The notes under the pieces: model-generated
Seen by the model: only the letters and a program-made list of their open reading frames with translations
Database searches by the model: none
What the model was told of the DNA's origin: nothing
Part shown: positions 1 to 8,111 of the stretch, one piece after another
How positions within the stretch are numbered: position 1 is the first letter of the stretch
Layout of the letters: every line of letters starts with the position of its first letter
Program-made: the position numbers and the translations under genes
Assembly (NCBI RefSeq): GCF_017876405.1
Contig: NZ_JAGINW010000001.1
Span: 6,709,203 to 6,773,202, forward strand
DNA length: 64,000 nt
Direction of reading: 5' to 3'
Source of the DNA: Kibdelosporangium banguiense
GTDB taxonomy: Bacteria > Actinomycetota > Actinomycetes > Mycobacteriales > Pseudonocardiaceae

Positions 1-165
1 GTGTTCCTGGAGCTGACCGGGACAGCGCTGCGCAGCGTGGGAATGGACTGCTACTGGTGGCAGGGCGTGCTGGGTGTTGTCGTCGTCGGTGTGGCCACAG
101 TGAACGCGAGACTGGATCGCCGGCGCAGAACAATGCAGTGGCATGACCGGACAAACAACCCATAG
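1..165 (+). CDS. C-terminal end of a probable ribose/xylose-type ABC permease (partial)
   Basis: An open frame enters from the left edge and stops at TAG 163-165. The 54 visible residues contain a WWQGVLGVVVVGVATVNARLD stretch followed by an Arg-rich tail. A Gly, then a short loop with YWWQ, then one hydrophobic helix and a basic tail is how RbsC/XylH-type (BPD_transp_2) permeases usually end, which is the basis for the call. Only the last membrane helix is visible, so another membrane protein is possible. The following MFS gene starts 9 bases downstream, so the two may be cotranscribed. Confidence 0.4.
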   Translation: MFLELTGTALRSVGMDCYWWQGVLGVVVVGVATVNARLDRRRRTMQWHDRTNNP

Positions 166-174
166 TGTCGTGCA

Positions 175-1548
175 ATGACCGAGCCGGCTGTGGCACGCAA
201 GCGTCTCGACTTGCATGACCCCGCGACACGTACGTTCCTGCGCCTGCTGGGCAACACACTCTTCGTGTCGGTCACCAACTACACAGTGTGGTTCGCGATC
301 ACGTTCTACGTGTACCTGGAGACCCGCTCGGTGTTCGCGACCGGTCTGATCGCCGGGCTGTTCCTGGTACTGACGTCGATGACCGGCATCTGGTTCGGCA
401 GCCTGGTCGACCACCACGACAAGAAGACCATGATGCTGCTGTCGGGCATCGGATCCCTTGTGCTGTACGCGGCCTCGTTCGTGGTCTACACCCTGGCGCC
501 GGATGGAACGTTCAAGGACCCGGCCAGCCCGTTTCTCTGGGTGTTCGTCACACTGCTGATGCTCGGTGTGATCGTCGGCAACATCCGGACGATCGCGCTG
601 CCGACCTTGGTCACCGCACTGATCGCGGAAGACCTCCGCGACAAGGCGAACGGGCTTGTCGGCACCACCTCAGGGACGTCCGTGCTCGTGACGTCCGTGA
701 TCAGCGGTGTGCTTGTGGCGCAGGGCGGTATGACCTACGTACTCATACTCGCTTTGGCCGTACTGCTGCTCGCGACTGTCGACTTGAGCGTGACCCGGGT
801 GCCCGCGGCCGCCGGTGGCACGGCCGCCGGCGAACCGAAACGGGTCGACGTCCGCGGCACGATCCGGATCATCAACGGCATTCCCGGCCTGATGGCGCTG
901 ATCCTGTTCTCCACGTTCAACAATTTCCTCGGCGGCGTCTTCATGGCACTGATGGACCCCTACGGCCTGTCACTGGTGTCCGTGGAGGTCTGGGGTTTCC
1001 TGTGGGGCGTCCTCAGCGCGGGCATGATCCTCGGCGGCCTGGTGGTGGCCCGGACAGGTCTCGGCCGCAATCCCGTGCGCACCCTGCTGCTGGCGAACCT
1101 CGTCCTGTGGGGCATCACGTCGGTGTTCACGATCCAGGCCTCGCTGGCCCTGATGATCGGCGGCCTGTTCGTCTACCTGTGCCTGATGCCCGCGGCCGAG
1201 GCGGCCGAGCAGACCATTCTGCAGAAAGTCGTGCCGTACGAACGCCAGGGCCGCGTGTTCGGCTTCGCCCAGAGCGTGGAGCTGGCGGCGGCCCCGCTGA
1301 CCGCGTTCCTGATCAGCCCGATCGCCCAGTTCGTGTTCATCCCCTTCATGACCACCGGCGCGGGCGTCGACCTGATCGGCGGCTGGTTCGGCACGGGGCC
1401 TGACCGCGGCCTCGCCCTTGTCTTCACCCTGACCGGCCTCATCGGAATGGCCGTGACGCTGCTGGCCCTGCGTTCCAAGCAGTACCGCAACCTGTCCAAG
1501 GGGTACCTGATCACCGAAACCCAGCCGAGCGAGCAGCCGTCAGCCTGA
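175..1548 (+). CDS. MFS transporter, drug-efflux-like
   Basis: This 457-residue protein is almost entirely hydrophobic, with about twelve membrane helices arranged in two halves around a hydrophilic loop near residues 205-225 (an Ala/Gly-rich linker followed by EPKRVDVRGT). The loop after the second helix, GSLVDHHDKKTMM, matches the MFS signature region. The overall look is of the DHA3/MFS_3 exporters that carry macrolides or siderophores, and the substrate cannot be read. The start is ATG 175, just after the stop of the upstream permease fragment. It ends base to base with the convergent DUF1905 gene. Confidence 0.75.
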   Translation: MTEPAVARKRLDLHDPATRTFLRLLGNTLFVSVTNYTVWFAITFYVYLETRSVFATGLIAGLFLVLTSMTGIWFGSLVDHHDKKTMMLLSGIGSLVLYAASFVVYTLAPDGTFKDPASPFLWVFVTLLMLGVIVGNIRTIALPTLVTALIAEDLRDKANGLVGTTSGTSVLVTSVISGVLVAQGGMTYVLILALAVLLLATVDLSVTRVPAAAGGTAAGEPKRVDVRGTIRIINGIPGLMALILFSTFNNFLGGVFMALMDPYGLSLVSVEVWGFLWGVLSAGMILGGLVVARTGLGRNPVRTLLLANLVLWGITSVFTIQASLALMIGGLFVYLCLMPAAEAAEQTILQKVVPYERQGRVFGFAQSVELAAAPLTAFLISPIAQFVFIPFMTTGAGVDLIGGWFGTGPDRGLALVFTLTGLIGMAVTLLALRSKQYRNLSKGYLITETQPSEQPSA

Positions 1549-1851
1549 TCAGAAATCGAGGAGTTCGACCCTCGTGGTCGCCACGTCGCCTATGTCGAGC
1601 GACTCGGCCTTACGGATGGCGCGCTTGACGGGCAGGACGTAGCAGCCGCTCGAACTGTCCGGGAAGATCGACGTCGTCCACGTGCTGCTGCCCACGGTGA
1701 CCCGTACGCGCAGTGAGCCGAAGCCGCGGCGTGGGCCCGCGGTCATTTCACGGATGTCCTCGGATGCCTCTTCCGGCAGCGTCACGAATGTCCAGCTGCT
1801 GTCTTGCCGGGCATCCCATTCCCACAGCTGAGCGTCGAAAACCACGTTCAC
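1549..1851 (-). CDS. DUF1905 family protein
   Basis: This 100-residue protein has the layout of DUF1905: an N-terminal strand with FDAQLWEWD, the TFVTLPEEAS segment, a GFGSLRVRVTVGSSTW strand, the TSIFP turn, and a C-terminal GCYVLPVKRAIRKAESLDIGD helix-turn. DUF1905 proteins are small beta-rich proteins, often found beside or fused to YdeI-type proteins, with no established reaction. The start is GTG at 1851. The stop lies directly against the MFS stop, so the pair is convergent with no spacer and no visible terminator. Confidence 0.8.
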   Translation of the reverse strand: MNVVFDAQLWEWDARQDSSWTFVTLPEEASEDIREMTAGPRRGFGSLRVRVTVGSSTWTTSIFPDSSSGCYVLPVKRAIRKAESLDIGDVATTRVELLDF

Positions 1852-1902
1852 CCGGGCAGCATCGCACAGAGGGCTGACAATCCCGGGTGTGACAGCGGTA
1901 CT

Positions 1903-1916
1903 TGGGAGCGCTTTCA
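1903..1916 (+). promoter_or_regulatory. Degenerate CebR-type LacI operator (distal)
   Basis: TGGGAGCGCTTTCA matches the 14-bp palindrome TGGGAGCGCTCCCA at 12 of 14 positions. The perfect copy lies 67 bp downstream. Both sit upstream of the rhamnogalacturonan lyase and flank a candidate promoter. Confidence 0.6.
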
Positions 1917-1931
1917 GAATGTAACGACGTC

Positions 1932-1961
1932 TTTACAAGGAGTGTCGACAGTCGCTACGTT
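1932..1961 (+). promoter_or_regulatory. Candidate promoter of the rhamnogalacturonan lyase gene
   Basis: TTTACA (1932-1937) and TACGTT (1956-1961) are 18 bp apart, which resembles a sigma-70-class promoter. The element lies between the two LacI-type operators, so binding at both would be expected to block it. This is inferred from sequence only. Confidence 0.4.
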
Positions 1962-1969
1962 CGAAGAAC

Positions 1970-1983
1970 TGGGAGCGCTCCCA
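1970..1983 (+). promoter_or_regulatory. Perfect CebR-type LacI operator (proximal)
   Basis: TGGGAGCGCTCCCA is a perfect 14-bp palindrome identical to the published Streptomyces CebR (cellobiose/cellotriose repressor) box. It lies 33 bp upstream of the ATG of the secreted lyase. No CebR gene is inside the window; the two LacI genes here are far away and next to other palindromes. Confidence 0.75.
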
Positions 1984-2015
1984 GAAAACCCTGCGATGTG
2001 TTGAGTGAGGTCGGC

Positions 2016-3827
2016 ATGGCCAACCATTCGTTGCGGGCGGTGCTGGTGGCCGCCCTGCTGCTCCCTCTGGTGATCCCGCTACCGGCCGCGGCTGCCCGGC
2101 CCGGCCCGGCCGCGGAGACGCTCGGCAGGGGAGTGATCAGTGTCCATACCGGACAGGGAAACCGGGTCAGCTGGCGACTGCTCGCCGACGATCCGGCTGG
2201 TGTCGCGTTCAACGTCTACCGTGACGGCACCAGACTGGCGACAGTCAGCGGTCCCACGACTTTCCAGGACAAGGACGGCCCGGCAACGGCCGGCTACGTC
2301 ATCAGGCCGGTGGTGAACGGCACGGAGCTTCCGTCCACATTGGCCTCAGAGGAGACTCTGCGCTTCACCGGTGACGTGGATGTGGCCGCCAGTACGCGTG
2401 ATGTGCCGCTGCAGATTCCGCCTGGTGGCACCACGCCATCTGGCGAGAGCTACACCTACGCAGCCAACGACGCGAGCGTCGGCGATCTGGACGGCGACGG
2501 CCAGTACGAGATCGTTCTGAAGTGGGATCCGAGCAACGCCAAGGACAATTCGCAGTCCGGATACACGGGCAACGTCTACATGGACGCGTATCGGCTCAAC
2601 GGCACGCGGTTGTGGCGCATCGATCTCGGCCGCAACATCCGGGCAGGCGCGCACTACACGCAGTTCCAGGTGTTCGACTACGACGGTGACGGCCGGGCCG
2701 AGGTCGCGATGAAGACCGCGGACGGCACCCGGTCCGGCACCGGTCAGGTGATCGGCAACGCCAACGCCGACCACCGCAACTCCAGTGGCTATGTCCTGGC
2801 AGGTCCGGAGTTCCTGACCATGTTCAACGGCCAGACCGGCGCGATCATGTCCACGGTCAACTACGACCCGCCTCGGGGAACGGTCTCGTCGTGGGGCGAT
2901 TCGTACGGCAACCGCGTCGACCGATTCCTTGCCGCTACGGCATATCTGGATGGTTCCCGCCCCAGCCTGATCATGTCGCGCGGCTACTACACGCGCACGG
3001 TGATCGTGGCATGGGACTTCCGCAACGGCGCGTTGACGCAGCGCTGGAAGTTCGACTCGAACTCGGCGGGATCGCAGTATGCCGGGCAGGGTAACCACAA
3101 TCTGTCGGTGGCGGACGCCGATCGCGACGGGCGGGACGAGATCATGTTCGGTGCCATGGCGATCGACGACAACGGCGCTCCACTGTGGAATACACGCAAC
3201 GGCCACGGCGACGCCATGCATGTCGGCGACCTCATCCCCGGCCGCACCGGCCAGGAGGTCTTCAAGATCAGTGAGGACAAGTCGAAGCCCGCGGCCTGGA
3301 TGGCCGACGCCCGCACCGGCCAGATCATCTGGCAGAACCCGAGCTGCAACTGCGACAACGGCCGTGGTGTCTCCGGCGACATCTACGCGGGCAGCCCCGG
3401 CGCGGAGTCCTGGTCCTCGGCGGTCGGCGGCCTGCTCAACACCAGCGGCCAGAACATCGGCCGCAAGCCGTCCTCGACGAACTTCCTGGTCTGGTGGGAC
3501 GGCGACGCCCAGCGTGAACTGCTCGACGGGACGCACATCGACAAATACGGCACCGGCGGCGACACCAGGCTGCTGACCGCGTCCGGCGTACACTCTAACA
3601 ACGGGACGAAGTCCACGCCGGCACTGTCGGCCGACATTCTCGGCGACTGGCGCGAAGAGGTCATCTGGGCCACGACCGACAACCGCGCCCTGCGGATCTA
3701 CTCCACCACGGACTCGACCGGCATCTCGCGTCCGTCACTGATGCAGGACCGGCAGTACCGCGTGGCCGTCGCCTGGCAGAACACCGCCTACAACCAGCCA
3801 CCCCACCCCAGTTTCGCCATCGGGTAG
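2016..3827 (+). CDS. Secreted rhamnogalacturonan lyase, polysaccharide lyase family 11
   Basis: This enzyme would cleave the rhamnogalacturonan I backbone of pectin by beta-elimination outside the cell. I place the start at ATG 2016, which gives 603 residues and a clear Sec signal peptide (MANHSLRAVLVAALLLPLVIP then AAAA). The open frame runs further upstream, but only through the operator region. Family 11 hallmarks are the early fibronectin-like segment (VSWRLLADDPAGVAFNVYRDG) and an eight-bladed propeller region rich in calcium-binding DxDxDG loops (VGDLDGDGQYEIVLKWDPSN, DYDGDGRAE, DADRDGRDE). IRAGAHYTQFQVFDYDGDGR is highly characteristic. There is no carbohydrate-binding module. Two CebR-type boxes precede it and a strong hairpin follows, so it is probably monocistronic. 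The rhamnose operon at 42-51 kb could use its products after further cleavage. Confidence 0.92.
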   Translation: MANHSLRAVLVAALLLPLVIPLPAAAARPGPAAETLGRGVISVHTGQGNRVSWRLLADDPAGVAFNVYRDGTRLATVSGPTTFQDKDGPATAGYVIRPVVNGTELPSTLASEETLRFTGDVDVAASTRDVPLQIPPGGTTPSGESYTYAANDASVGDLDGDGQYEIVLKWDPSNAKDNSQSGYTGNVYMDAYRLNGTRLWRIDLGRNIRAGAHYTQFQVFDYDGDGRAEVAMKTADGTRSGTGQVIGNANADHRNSSGYVLAGPEFLTMFNGQTGAIMSTVNYDPPRGTVSSWGDSYGNRVDRFLAATAYLDGSRPSLIMSRGYYTRTVIVAWDFRNGALTQRWKFDSNSAGSQYAGQGNHNLSVADADRDGRDEIMFGAMAIDDNGAPLWNTRNGHGDAMHVGDLIPGRTGQEVFKISEDKSKPAAWMADARTGQIIWQNPSCNCDNGRGVSGDIYAGSPGAESWSSAVGGLLNTSGQNIGRKPSSTNFLVWWDGDAQRELLDGTHIDKYGTGGDTRLLTASGVHSNNGTKSTPALSADILGDWREEVIWATTDNRALRIYSTTDSTGISRPSLMQDRQYRVAVAWQNTAYNQPPHPSFAIG

Positions 3828-3838
3828 ACCCCGGCAGG

Positions 3839-3869
3839 CCCGGCCCGTCGCCGGTGCTGACGGGCCGGG
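3839..3869 (+). terminator. Hairpin terminator after the rhamnogalacturonan lyase
   Basis: CCCGGCCCGTC (3839-3849) and GACGGGCCGGG (3859-3869) are perfect 11-bp arms around a 9-nt loop, starting 11 bases after the stop codon. There is no long U tract, which is usual for actinomycete terminators. Confidence 0.75.
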
Positions 3870-3983
3870 CGGGGTTTGACCTGGGTTTGTCACGGTTTGG
3901 TCGCGGAGAAAAACGATCTTGAACCGAGCCGGGCCGGGATTCGTGTCTGAGTGCGTCATAGGCAGGGTGGGGAGGACGCGGAC

Positions 3984-5585
3984 ATGGACAACAGCCGTTG
4001 CGGTGACACGGTTTTGCTGGGCCGGGTTGGCGATTTGGGTGAGACGGTGAAGCTCGTGCTGCCGCGCAGGACTGGGGCACGCGTGGTGAAGCTGCCACAG
4101 CAAACGCCACCTATGCGGGTGGACGTCGCCGGTGGCGGGCCGGTTGGCCTGTCGTTCGCGTGCACGGTGAAGGCGATGCTGGGAGATCGCGTTCAGGTGC
4201 GCGTGCACGACCGCCGGTGGATGCGGCGTGACGACAGGATTGTCTGGAAGGGCCAGGCCGAGGGCAACAACCGGCGTGAGCAGGTTGTGACGCTGCAGAG
4301 CAATGTCTGGGCCGCGTTGCCCGAGCTTGTGCAGCAACGGCTGTTCTGCAAGGGCAAGTTCTCCGAGATGTGGCCGCTCGGCCCGGATTCGCCGGCCGAA
4401 CGCGGCCGGCCGCGCAACATCAAGATCCGGTGGATCGAGGACTGCCTGCTGGACATGGCGCAGGATGTCTACGGCATCGAGCTTGTGCCCGAGGCATACG
4501 TCAAGCCCGGCGACTGGGACGGCCTGCATGTGCTGGCGATCGCCGACGGCGCGCGCTCGGCGACGCGCGACAGCCTCAAGAGCCACTTCGGCACGCCGAA
4601 CCGTGATCTGTACTCATTGGACGGTTCGCCGCTGGACGAGCGGGTGCTCGGTATCCGGGTCGTGGCCAAGGTGCCGGACGAGTACACCGTGCCGCTCACC
4701 GTGTGCCAGAACAGGTTCCTCTTCAACTCGCTCGGCGGCGGTTTCATCAACATGCGGCTGACCAAGGAGGAAGCGTCAGAGATTGTCGCGCTCGGCGAGA
4801 GCGGGCCTGTCGAGTGCATCGGCCGGTTCGGCTGCACGATGCGCCCGGAGGGCACGAAGTTCGTGTGCGACAGGCACAAGGCGGTGTTCAAGCCTTCGGT
4901 GGACCGGCTTTCCTTCCTGTGGCCGCGGATTCTGGACGGGCTGCGGTTCTTCGGTGTCGGCGCGGCCGATGTCGTGGGCATCACCTCGTTCACCCTCGGC
5001 ATGCAGCAGATGTCGAAGTTCAGCGCGCAGATCGCCCCCAAGACGTTCGGCTTCCTGCTCGGCGACGCGGCGAACTCGCTGCACTTCTGGCCCGGCCGGG
5101 GCCTGAACACCGGCCTGAAGAGCGCGCTGTCGCTGGCGGCGAACCTGCGTGCCCGCTGGCAGGGCCGGCCGTTCAGGGCCGCGGACTTCGCCGCGCACGA
5201 AGGGATCATGCAGCAGTTGCAGTACCGCGAGAAGTCCCGCGCGTGGACCACGATGCTGATGCCCGACGAGAACGGTATGCCGCGCGGCATCGAGGACCGT
5301 ATCCGCGACGGCCTGCAGGGCCCGTACGACCGGGACGCGCTCGTGGCAACGCTGTACGAGCGCGTGAAGGCGATCAGCAAGCGACTGTCCAGCCGGATGG
5401 GCCCGCTGCCCAGCGACGAGTGGTACCTGATGCGGATCAACGCCATGGACGTCAAGACCCTCAAGGTGATGGTCGAGTCCGGCGCCTGGATCACCCAGGA
5501 GATCGGCGGTGACGAGGTCGTGGTCCCGACGTTCGAGAAGCCCGCGGCCCCGGCGCCGGTCCGCAACCTGTCGCTGGTCTCCTAG
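3984..5585 (+). CDS. FAD-dependent monooxygenase-like protein of unknown role
   Basis: The protein has 533 residues. A dinucleotide-binding motif (VDVAGGGPVGLSF, GxGxxG at about 50-55) and a second FAD motif (FLLGDAANSLHFWPGRGLNTGL, near residue 360) place it among FAD-dependent hydroxylases. GD followed by PGRGLNTGLK matches the GDA(A)H...G.G.N.G region of aromatic hydroxylases, with the usual His replaced by Asn. Unusual features are a roughly 45-residue leader before the Rossmann fold and a long middle region I do not recognise. ATG 3984 is chosen because GGGGAGGA lies 8 bases upstream; a GTG at 3951 lacks this. The stop overlaps the convergent DUF5997 gene by 4 bases. Substrate and pathway are not evident. 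Confidence 0.65.
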   Translation: MDNSRCGDTVLLGRVGDLGETVKLVLPRRTGARVVKLPQQTPPMRVDVAGGGPVGLSFACTVKAMLGDRVQVRVHDRRWMRRDDRIVWKGQAEGNNRREQVVTLQSNVWAALPELVQQRLFCKGKFSEMWPLGPDSPAERGRPRNIKIRWIEDCLLDMAQDVYGIELVPEAYVKPGDWDGLHVLAIADGARSATRDSLKSHFGTPNRDLYSLDGSPLDERVLGIRVVAKVPDEYTVPLTVCQNRFLFNSLGGGFINMRLTKEEASEIVALGESGPVECIGRFGCTMRPEGTKFVCDRHKAVFKPSVDRLSFLWPRILDGLRFFGVGAADVVGITSFTLGMQQMSKFSAQIAPKTFGFLLGDAANSLHFWPGRGLNTGLKSALSLAANLRARWQGRPFRAADFAAHEGIMQQLQYREKSRAWTTMLMPDENGMPRGIEDRIRDGLQGPYDRDALVATLYERVKAISKRLSSRMGPLPSDEWYLMRINAMDVKTLKVMVESGAWITQEIGGDEVVVPTFEKPAAPAPVRNLSLVS

Positions 5586-5953
5586 CCGCGCTTCTCCTTC
5601 AGGCGGAGCGCTTCCTTGCGGACCTCGGCCTGGGTGGCGCGTTCGCGCTGCAGCCACTCGGGGCTCTCGGCCTTGAGGGCTTCGATCTGCTCGGTGGTCA
5701 GGGAGTCGGAGACGCCGCTGCGGGCCAGGCCGCTGATGGAGATCCCCAGTTTCGCCGCGACGACCTGGCGTGGGTGCGGACCGTTGCGGCGCAGGTCGCG
5801 CAGCCACTCGGGTGGGTCGTTCTGCAGGGCGTTCAACTCGTCGCGCGAGACGACGCCCTCCTGGAACTCCGCGGGCGTGGCTTCGAGATACACACCCAGC
5901 TTCTTCGCCGCGGTCGCGGGCTTCATCGTCTGGGGTGTCTTCTGCGACTTCAT
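5582..5953 (-). CDS. DUF5997 family protein
   Basis: This 123-residue soluble protein is rich in Lys, Glu and Leu. It has two similar blocks, AEFQEGVVSRDELNALQNDPPEWLRDLRRNGPHP and SDSLTTEQIEALKAESPEWLQRERA, with the shared motif L..L...PPEWL / I..L...SPEWL. This suggests an internal duplication of a short helical unit. The family is actinobacterial and has no known function. It starts at ATG 5953 and is divergent from a LysR-like gene 59 bases away; the two may form a functional pair. Confidence 0.75.
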   Translation of the reverse strand: MKSQKTPQTMKPATAAKKLGVYLEATPAEFQEGVVSRDELNALQNDPPEWLRDLRRNGPHPRQVVAAKLGISISGLARSGVSDSLTTEQIEALKAESPEWLQRERATQAEVRKEALRLKEKRG

Positions 5954-6012
5954 CGGGCAAGGGTATCGGGCCGTGTGCGGTGCCCGGATGTCACGCCCGG
6001 TAATCTGGGCAC

Positions 6013-6705
6013 GTGACAGGCTCGTTCAGGCTCGCGTACGTCCCTGGGGTGACTCCCGCCAAGTGGGTGCGGATCTGGAACGAACGCCTCCCCGAGGTGC
6101 CGTTGACCCTTGTCCAAGTGCCCGCCGCGCAAGCCGTGGGCACGGTCCGGGACCGGGACGCCGACGCGGTTCTCCTGCGGTTGCCGATCGACCGCACCGG
6201 CCTGCACGCGATCCCGCTCTACACCGAGACCACAGTGGTCGTGGTCCCGAAAGACCACGACCTGACCGCGGCCGAGGAAGTGTCCACTGAGGATATGGCC
6301 GGCCAGATCGTGCTGCATCCCCTCGACGACACCCTCGACTGGGAACAACTGCCGGGACAGCCGGCGATCGAGCGGCCCGCCACGACCGAGGACGCCATCC
6401 AGCTGGTGGCAGCGGGCGTGGGCCTGCTTGTCGTCCCGCAGTCACTGGCCCGGCTGCATCACCGCAAGGACCTGACCTACCGGCCGGTCCTGGCGGCCCC
6501 GGAGTCGCGTGTGGCGTTGACGTGGCTGGAAGACGAGACCACCGACCTGATGGAACAGTTCATCGGAATCGTCCGTGGCCGCACTGTCAACAGCACGCGC
6601 GGACGCCCCCAGACACCGGCGAAACCCCAGAAACCCGTCAAGACCCCACAGCGTTCGCAAGCCCCCAAGGGCGCCAGGCGTGGCAAGCCCCGGCGCCGGT
6701 CGTGA
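6013..6705 (+). CDS. LysR-type substrate-binding domain protein without a DNA-binding domain
   Basis: The 230 residues start at GTG 6013 with FRLAYVPGVTPAKWVRIWNER, the first strand and helix of a LysR effector-binding (periplasmic-binding-like) fold. VLLRLPIDRTGLHAIPLYTETTVVVVPKDHDL and TTEDAIQLVAAGVGLLVVPQSLARL are also typical of that fold. No helix-turn-helix precedes this, and the intergenic space to the divergent DUF5997 gene is too short to encode one. The C-terminal 45 residues are a basic Pro/Lys/Arg/Gln-rich tail (TPAKPQKPVKTPQRSQ) that could contact nucleic acid. It may be a ligand sensor that works with a partner, but this is inference. Confidence 0.75.
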   Translation: MTGSFRLAYVPGVTPAKWVRIWNERLPEVPLTLVQVPAAQAVGTVRDRDADAVLLRLPIDRTGLHAIPLYTETTVVVVPKDHDLTAAEEVSTEDMAGQIVLHPLDDTLDWEQLPGQPAIERPATTEDAIQLVAAGVGLLVVPQSLARLHHRKDLTYRPVLAAPESRVALTWLEDETTDLMEQFIGIVRGRTVNSTRGRPQTPAKPQKPVKTPQRSQAPKGARRGKPRRRS

Positions 6706-6711
6706 CGCCGG

Positions 6712-7071
6712 TCAGCCCGGAACCTTGTCCAGGAAGCCGTGCACGTGCTTGATCCGGCCGTCTTCCAGCACGACCACGTCGAAGCCGATCACCAGCGGCT
6801 CCTCGGCGCCGGGCGCGCCCAGCAGCCAGGTGAACCGCGCGATGTCGTGATGACCGTCCACCGGCCCCAGGGTGAATTCCAGGCCGGCGAACTGTTCCTG
6901 CGCCCCGCCGATCACCTGGTCGATGGCCTCCGGGCCGGTGACCGCGACGAGGGGGTCGGTGAAAGTGGCGTCCGATGTGTACAGCTCGTCGACAATCGCG
7001 CGCCGCTTGTCGGCGTTCTTCTCGTTCCAGGTGTCGATGTACCGCTGTGCGATGCTCTCGTATTCGCTCAT
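6712..7071 (-). CDS. SnoaL-like / NTF2-fold protein
   Basis: This 119-residue single-domain protein has the alpha+beta cone of the SnoaL/NTF2 superfamily: an N-terminal helix (YESIAQRYIDTWNEKNADKRRAIVDELY), TSDATFTDPL, a central GPEAIDQVIGGAQEQFAG helix, and strands ending GFDVVVLEDGRIKHVHGFLDKVPG. Such proteins are isomerases, hydrolases or ligand binders, and no specific reaction can be assigned. I start it at ATG 7071 because the longer frame upstream crosses the terminator hairpin of the neighbouring esterase gene. Its 3' end abuts the LysR-like gene, convergent. Confidence 0.7.
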   Translation of the reverse strand: MSEYESIAQRYIDTWNEKNADKRRAIVDELYTSDATFTDPLVAVTGPEAIDQVIGGAQEQFAGLEFTLGPVDGHHDIARFTWLLGAPGAEEPLVIGFDVVVLEDGRIKHVHGFLDKVPG

Positions 7072-7116
7072 GGGTAAAGCTTGTCCGACCGCGGGCAGCC
7101 AGTCGATTACCTGAGA

Positions 7117-7152
7117 CGTCATGCCCCAGTGGACAGCCACCGGGGCATGACG
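7117..7152 (-). terminator. Hairpin terminator of the SGNH esterase gene
   Basis: CGTCATGCCCC (7117-7127) pairs perfectly with GGGGCATGACG (7142-7152) over a 14-nt loop. It lies 14 bases beyond the stop of the esterase and upstream of the SnoaL-like start, so it separates the two same-strand genes. Confidence 0.7.
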
Positions 7153-7165
7153 GGGCCGGGTACGG

Positions 7166-8014
7166 CTACAGGCCGAGCACCTGGATTGCCTGGGCGGCCA
7201 TCTTGGCTTCGCCGAGGGCGTTGGGGTGCACGACGACCGGGTTGGTGGTCTGCAGGACGGGTTCGATCCAGCGGACGCCGATCGGCTTGCAGGCGTCGTG
7301 GCCGTCCGAGGCCTCGGTCATGTCCACATAGGTCGCGCCGGTCGCGGCGGCGGCGCGTCCGACGGCGTCGTTGAGTGTTGCCTGCAGGTCTCGCAGGTAG
7401 GGCACGTCGCCTTTGGCGATGGGCATTTTGGTGAAGCAGCCGCCGGTCTCGGGGACGATCCAGGGGTAGCCCAGGATGGCCACCCGCGCCTGCGGGGCCT
7501 TGGCGCGAACGGCCTGCAGGGCGGCCACCAGGGCGGGGTATGTCTTTGTCCGGATGGTGTCCTGGAAGCTGGAGCCGTACAGGGTCTTGCACGGGCTGCC
7601 GTGGCCGAGGGTGACTATCCCGGCCGCGCCGCAGGCCAGGATGGCGTTGATGAACACGCCGCTGTCGTTGCCACCGATGGTCATGGTGATCAGGCCGGTG
7701 TTCGCGCCGACGGCGTTGATCTGTGGCGGGACACCGGGGTACTGGGCGGTTGTGAAGTGCTTGGTCTCGGCGGCGCCGCACGTGACGTCGGTCAGGCTCG
7801 CTCCGGTCTCGGCGGCGATGACGTGGGGGTAGTTGCGGGACGATCGGAGGCAGAGCAGCGGTGCGCCGGGATCCGAGGGCAGGACCCCGGACGCGGCACT
7901 GTAGGAGTCGCCGAGCGCGACGTAGTTCAGGGCAGGGGTTGCCGCTTGGGCGGTCGCAGGAGTCAGCAGGGCTGCGACCGTCACGGCGACAGTCGTGAAC
8001 AGACGGCGAGGCAT
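7166..8014 (-). CDS. Secreted SGNH/GDSL-type esterase or lipase
   Basis: This 282-residue hydrolase carries a Sec signal peptide (MPRRLFTTVAVTVAALLTP, AQAA cleavage region). Block I is YVALGDSYSAASG with the nucleophilic Ser, block III is TIGGNDSGV, and block V is NPVVVHPNALGEAKMA with the catalytic His. Cysteines near LCLRSS/VTCGAAE, LACGAA/SPCKTL and GGCFTK/HDACKP suggest three disulfides, as in Streptomyces secreted SGNH lipases and esterases. It acts outside the cell on ester bonds; the substrate is unknown. It starts at ATG 8014, and a hairpin terminator follows. Confidence 0.85.
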   Translation of the reverse strand: MPRRLFTTVAVTVAALLTPATAQAATPALNYVALGDSYSAASGVLPSDPGAPLLCLRSSRNYPHVIAAETGASLTDVTCGAAETKHFTTAQYPGVPPQINAVGANTGLITMTIGGNDSGVFINAILACGAAGIVTLGHGSPCKTLYGSSFQDTIRTKTYPALVAALQAVRAKAPQARVAILGYPWIVPETGGCFTKMPIAKGDVPYLRDLQATLNDAVGRAAAATGATYVDMTEASDGHDACKPIGVRWIEPVLQTTNPVVVHPNALGEAKMAAQAIQVLGL

Positions 8015-8111
8015 GGGCTCTCTCCCGGCATCGATGACGGTGTCTGCGAGCTACTCGCGAGTAACTACATGCATGGTCGGTCATCCATGCCTCGCCGTCA
8101 ACTGCGGGGCG

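Noticed and set aside
2346..3593. A 415-residue open frame antisense to the rhamnogalacturonan lyase
   Set aside because: Low-complexity Val/Ala/Asp/Arg composition and exact overlap with a well-supported PL11 gene mark it as a shadow frame.
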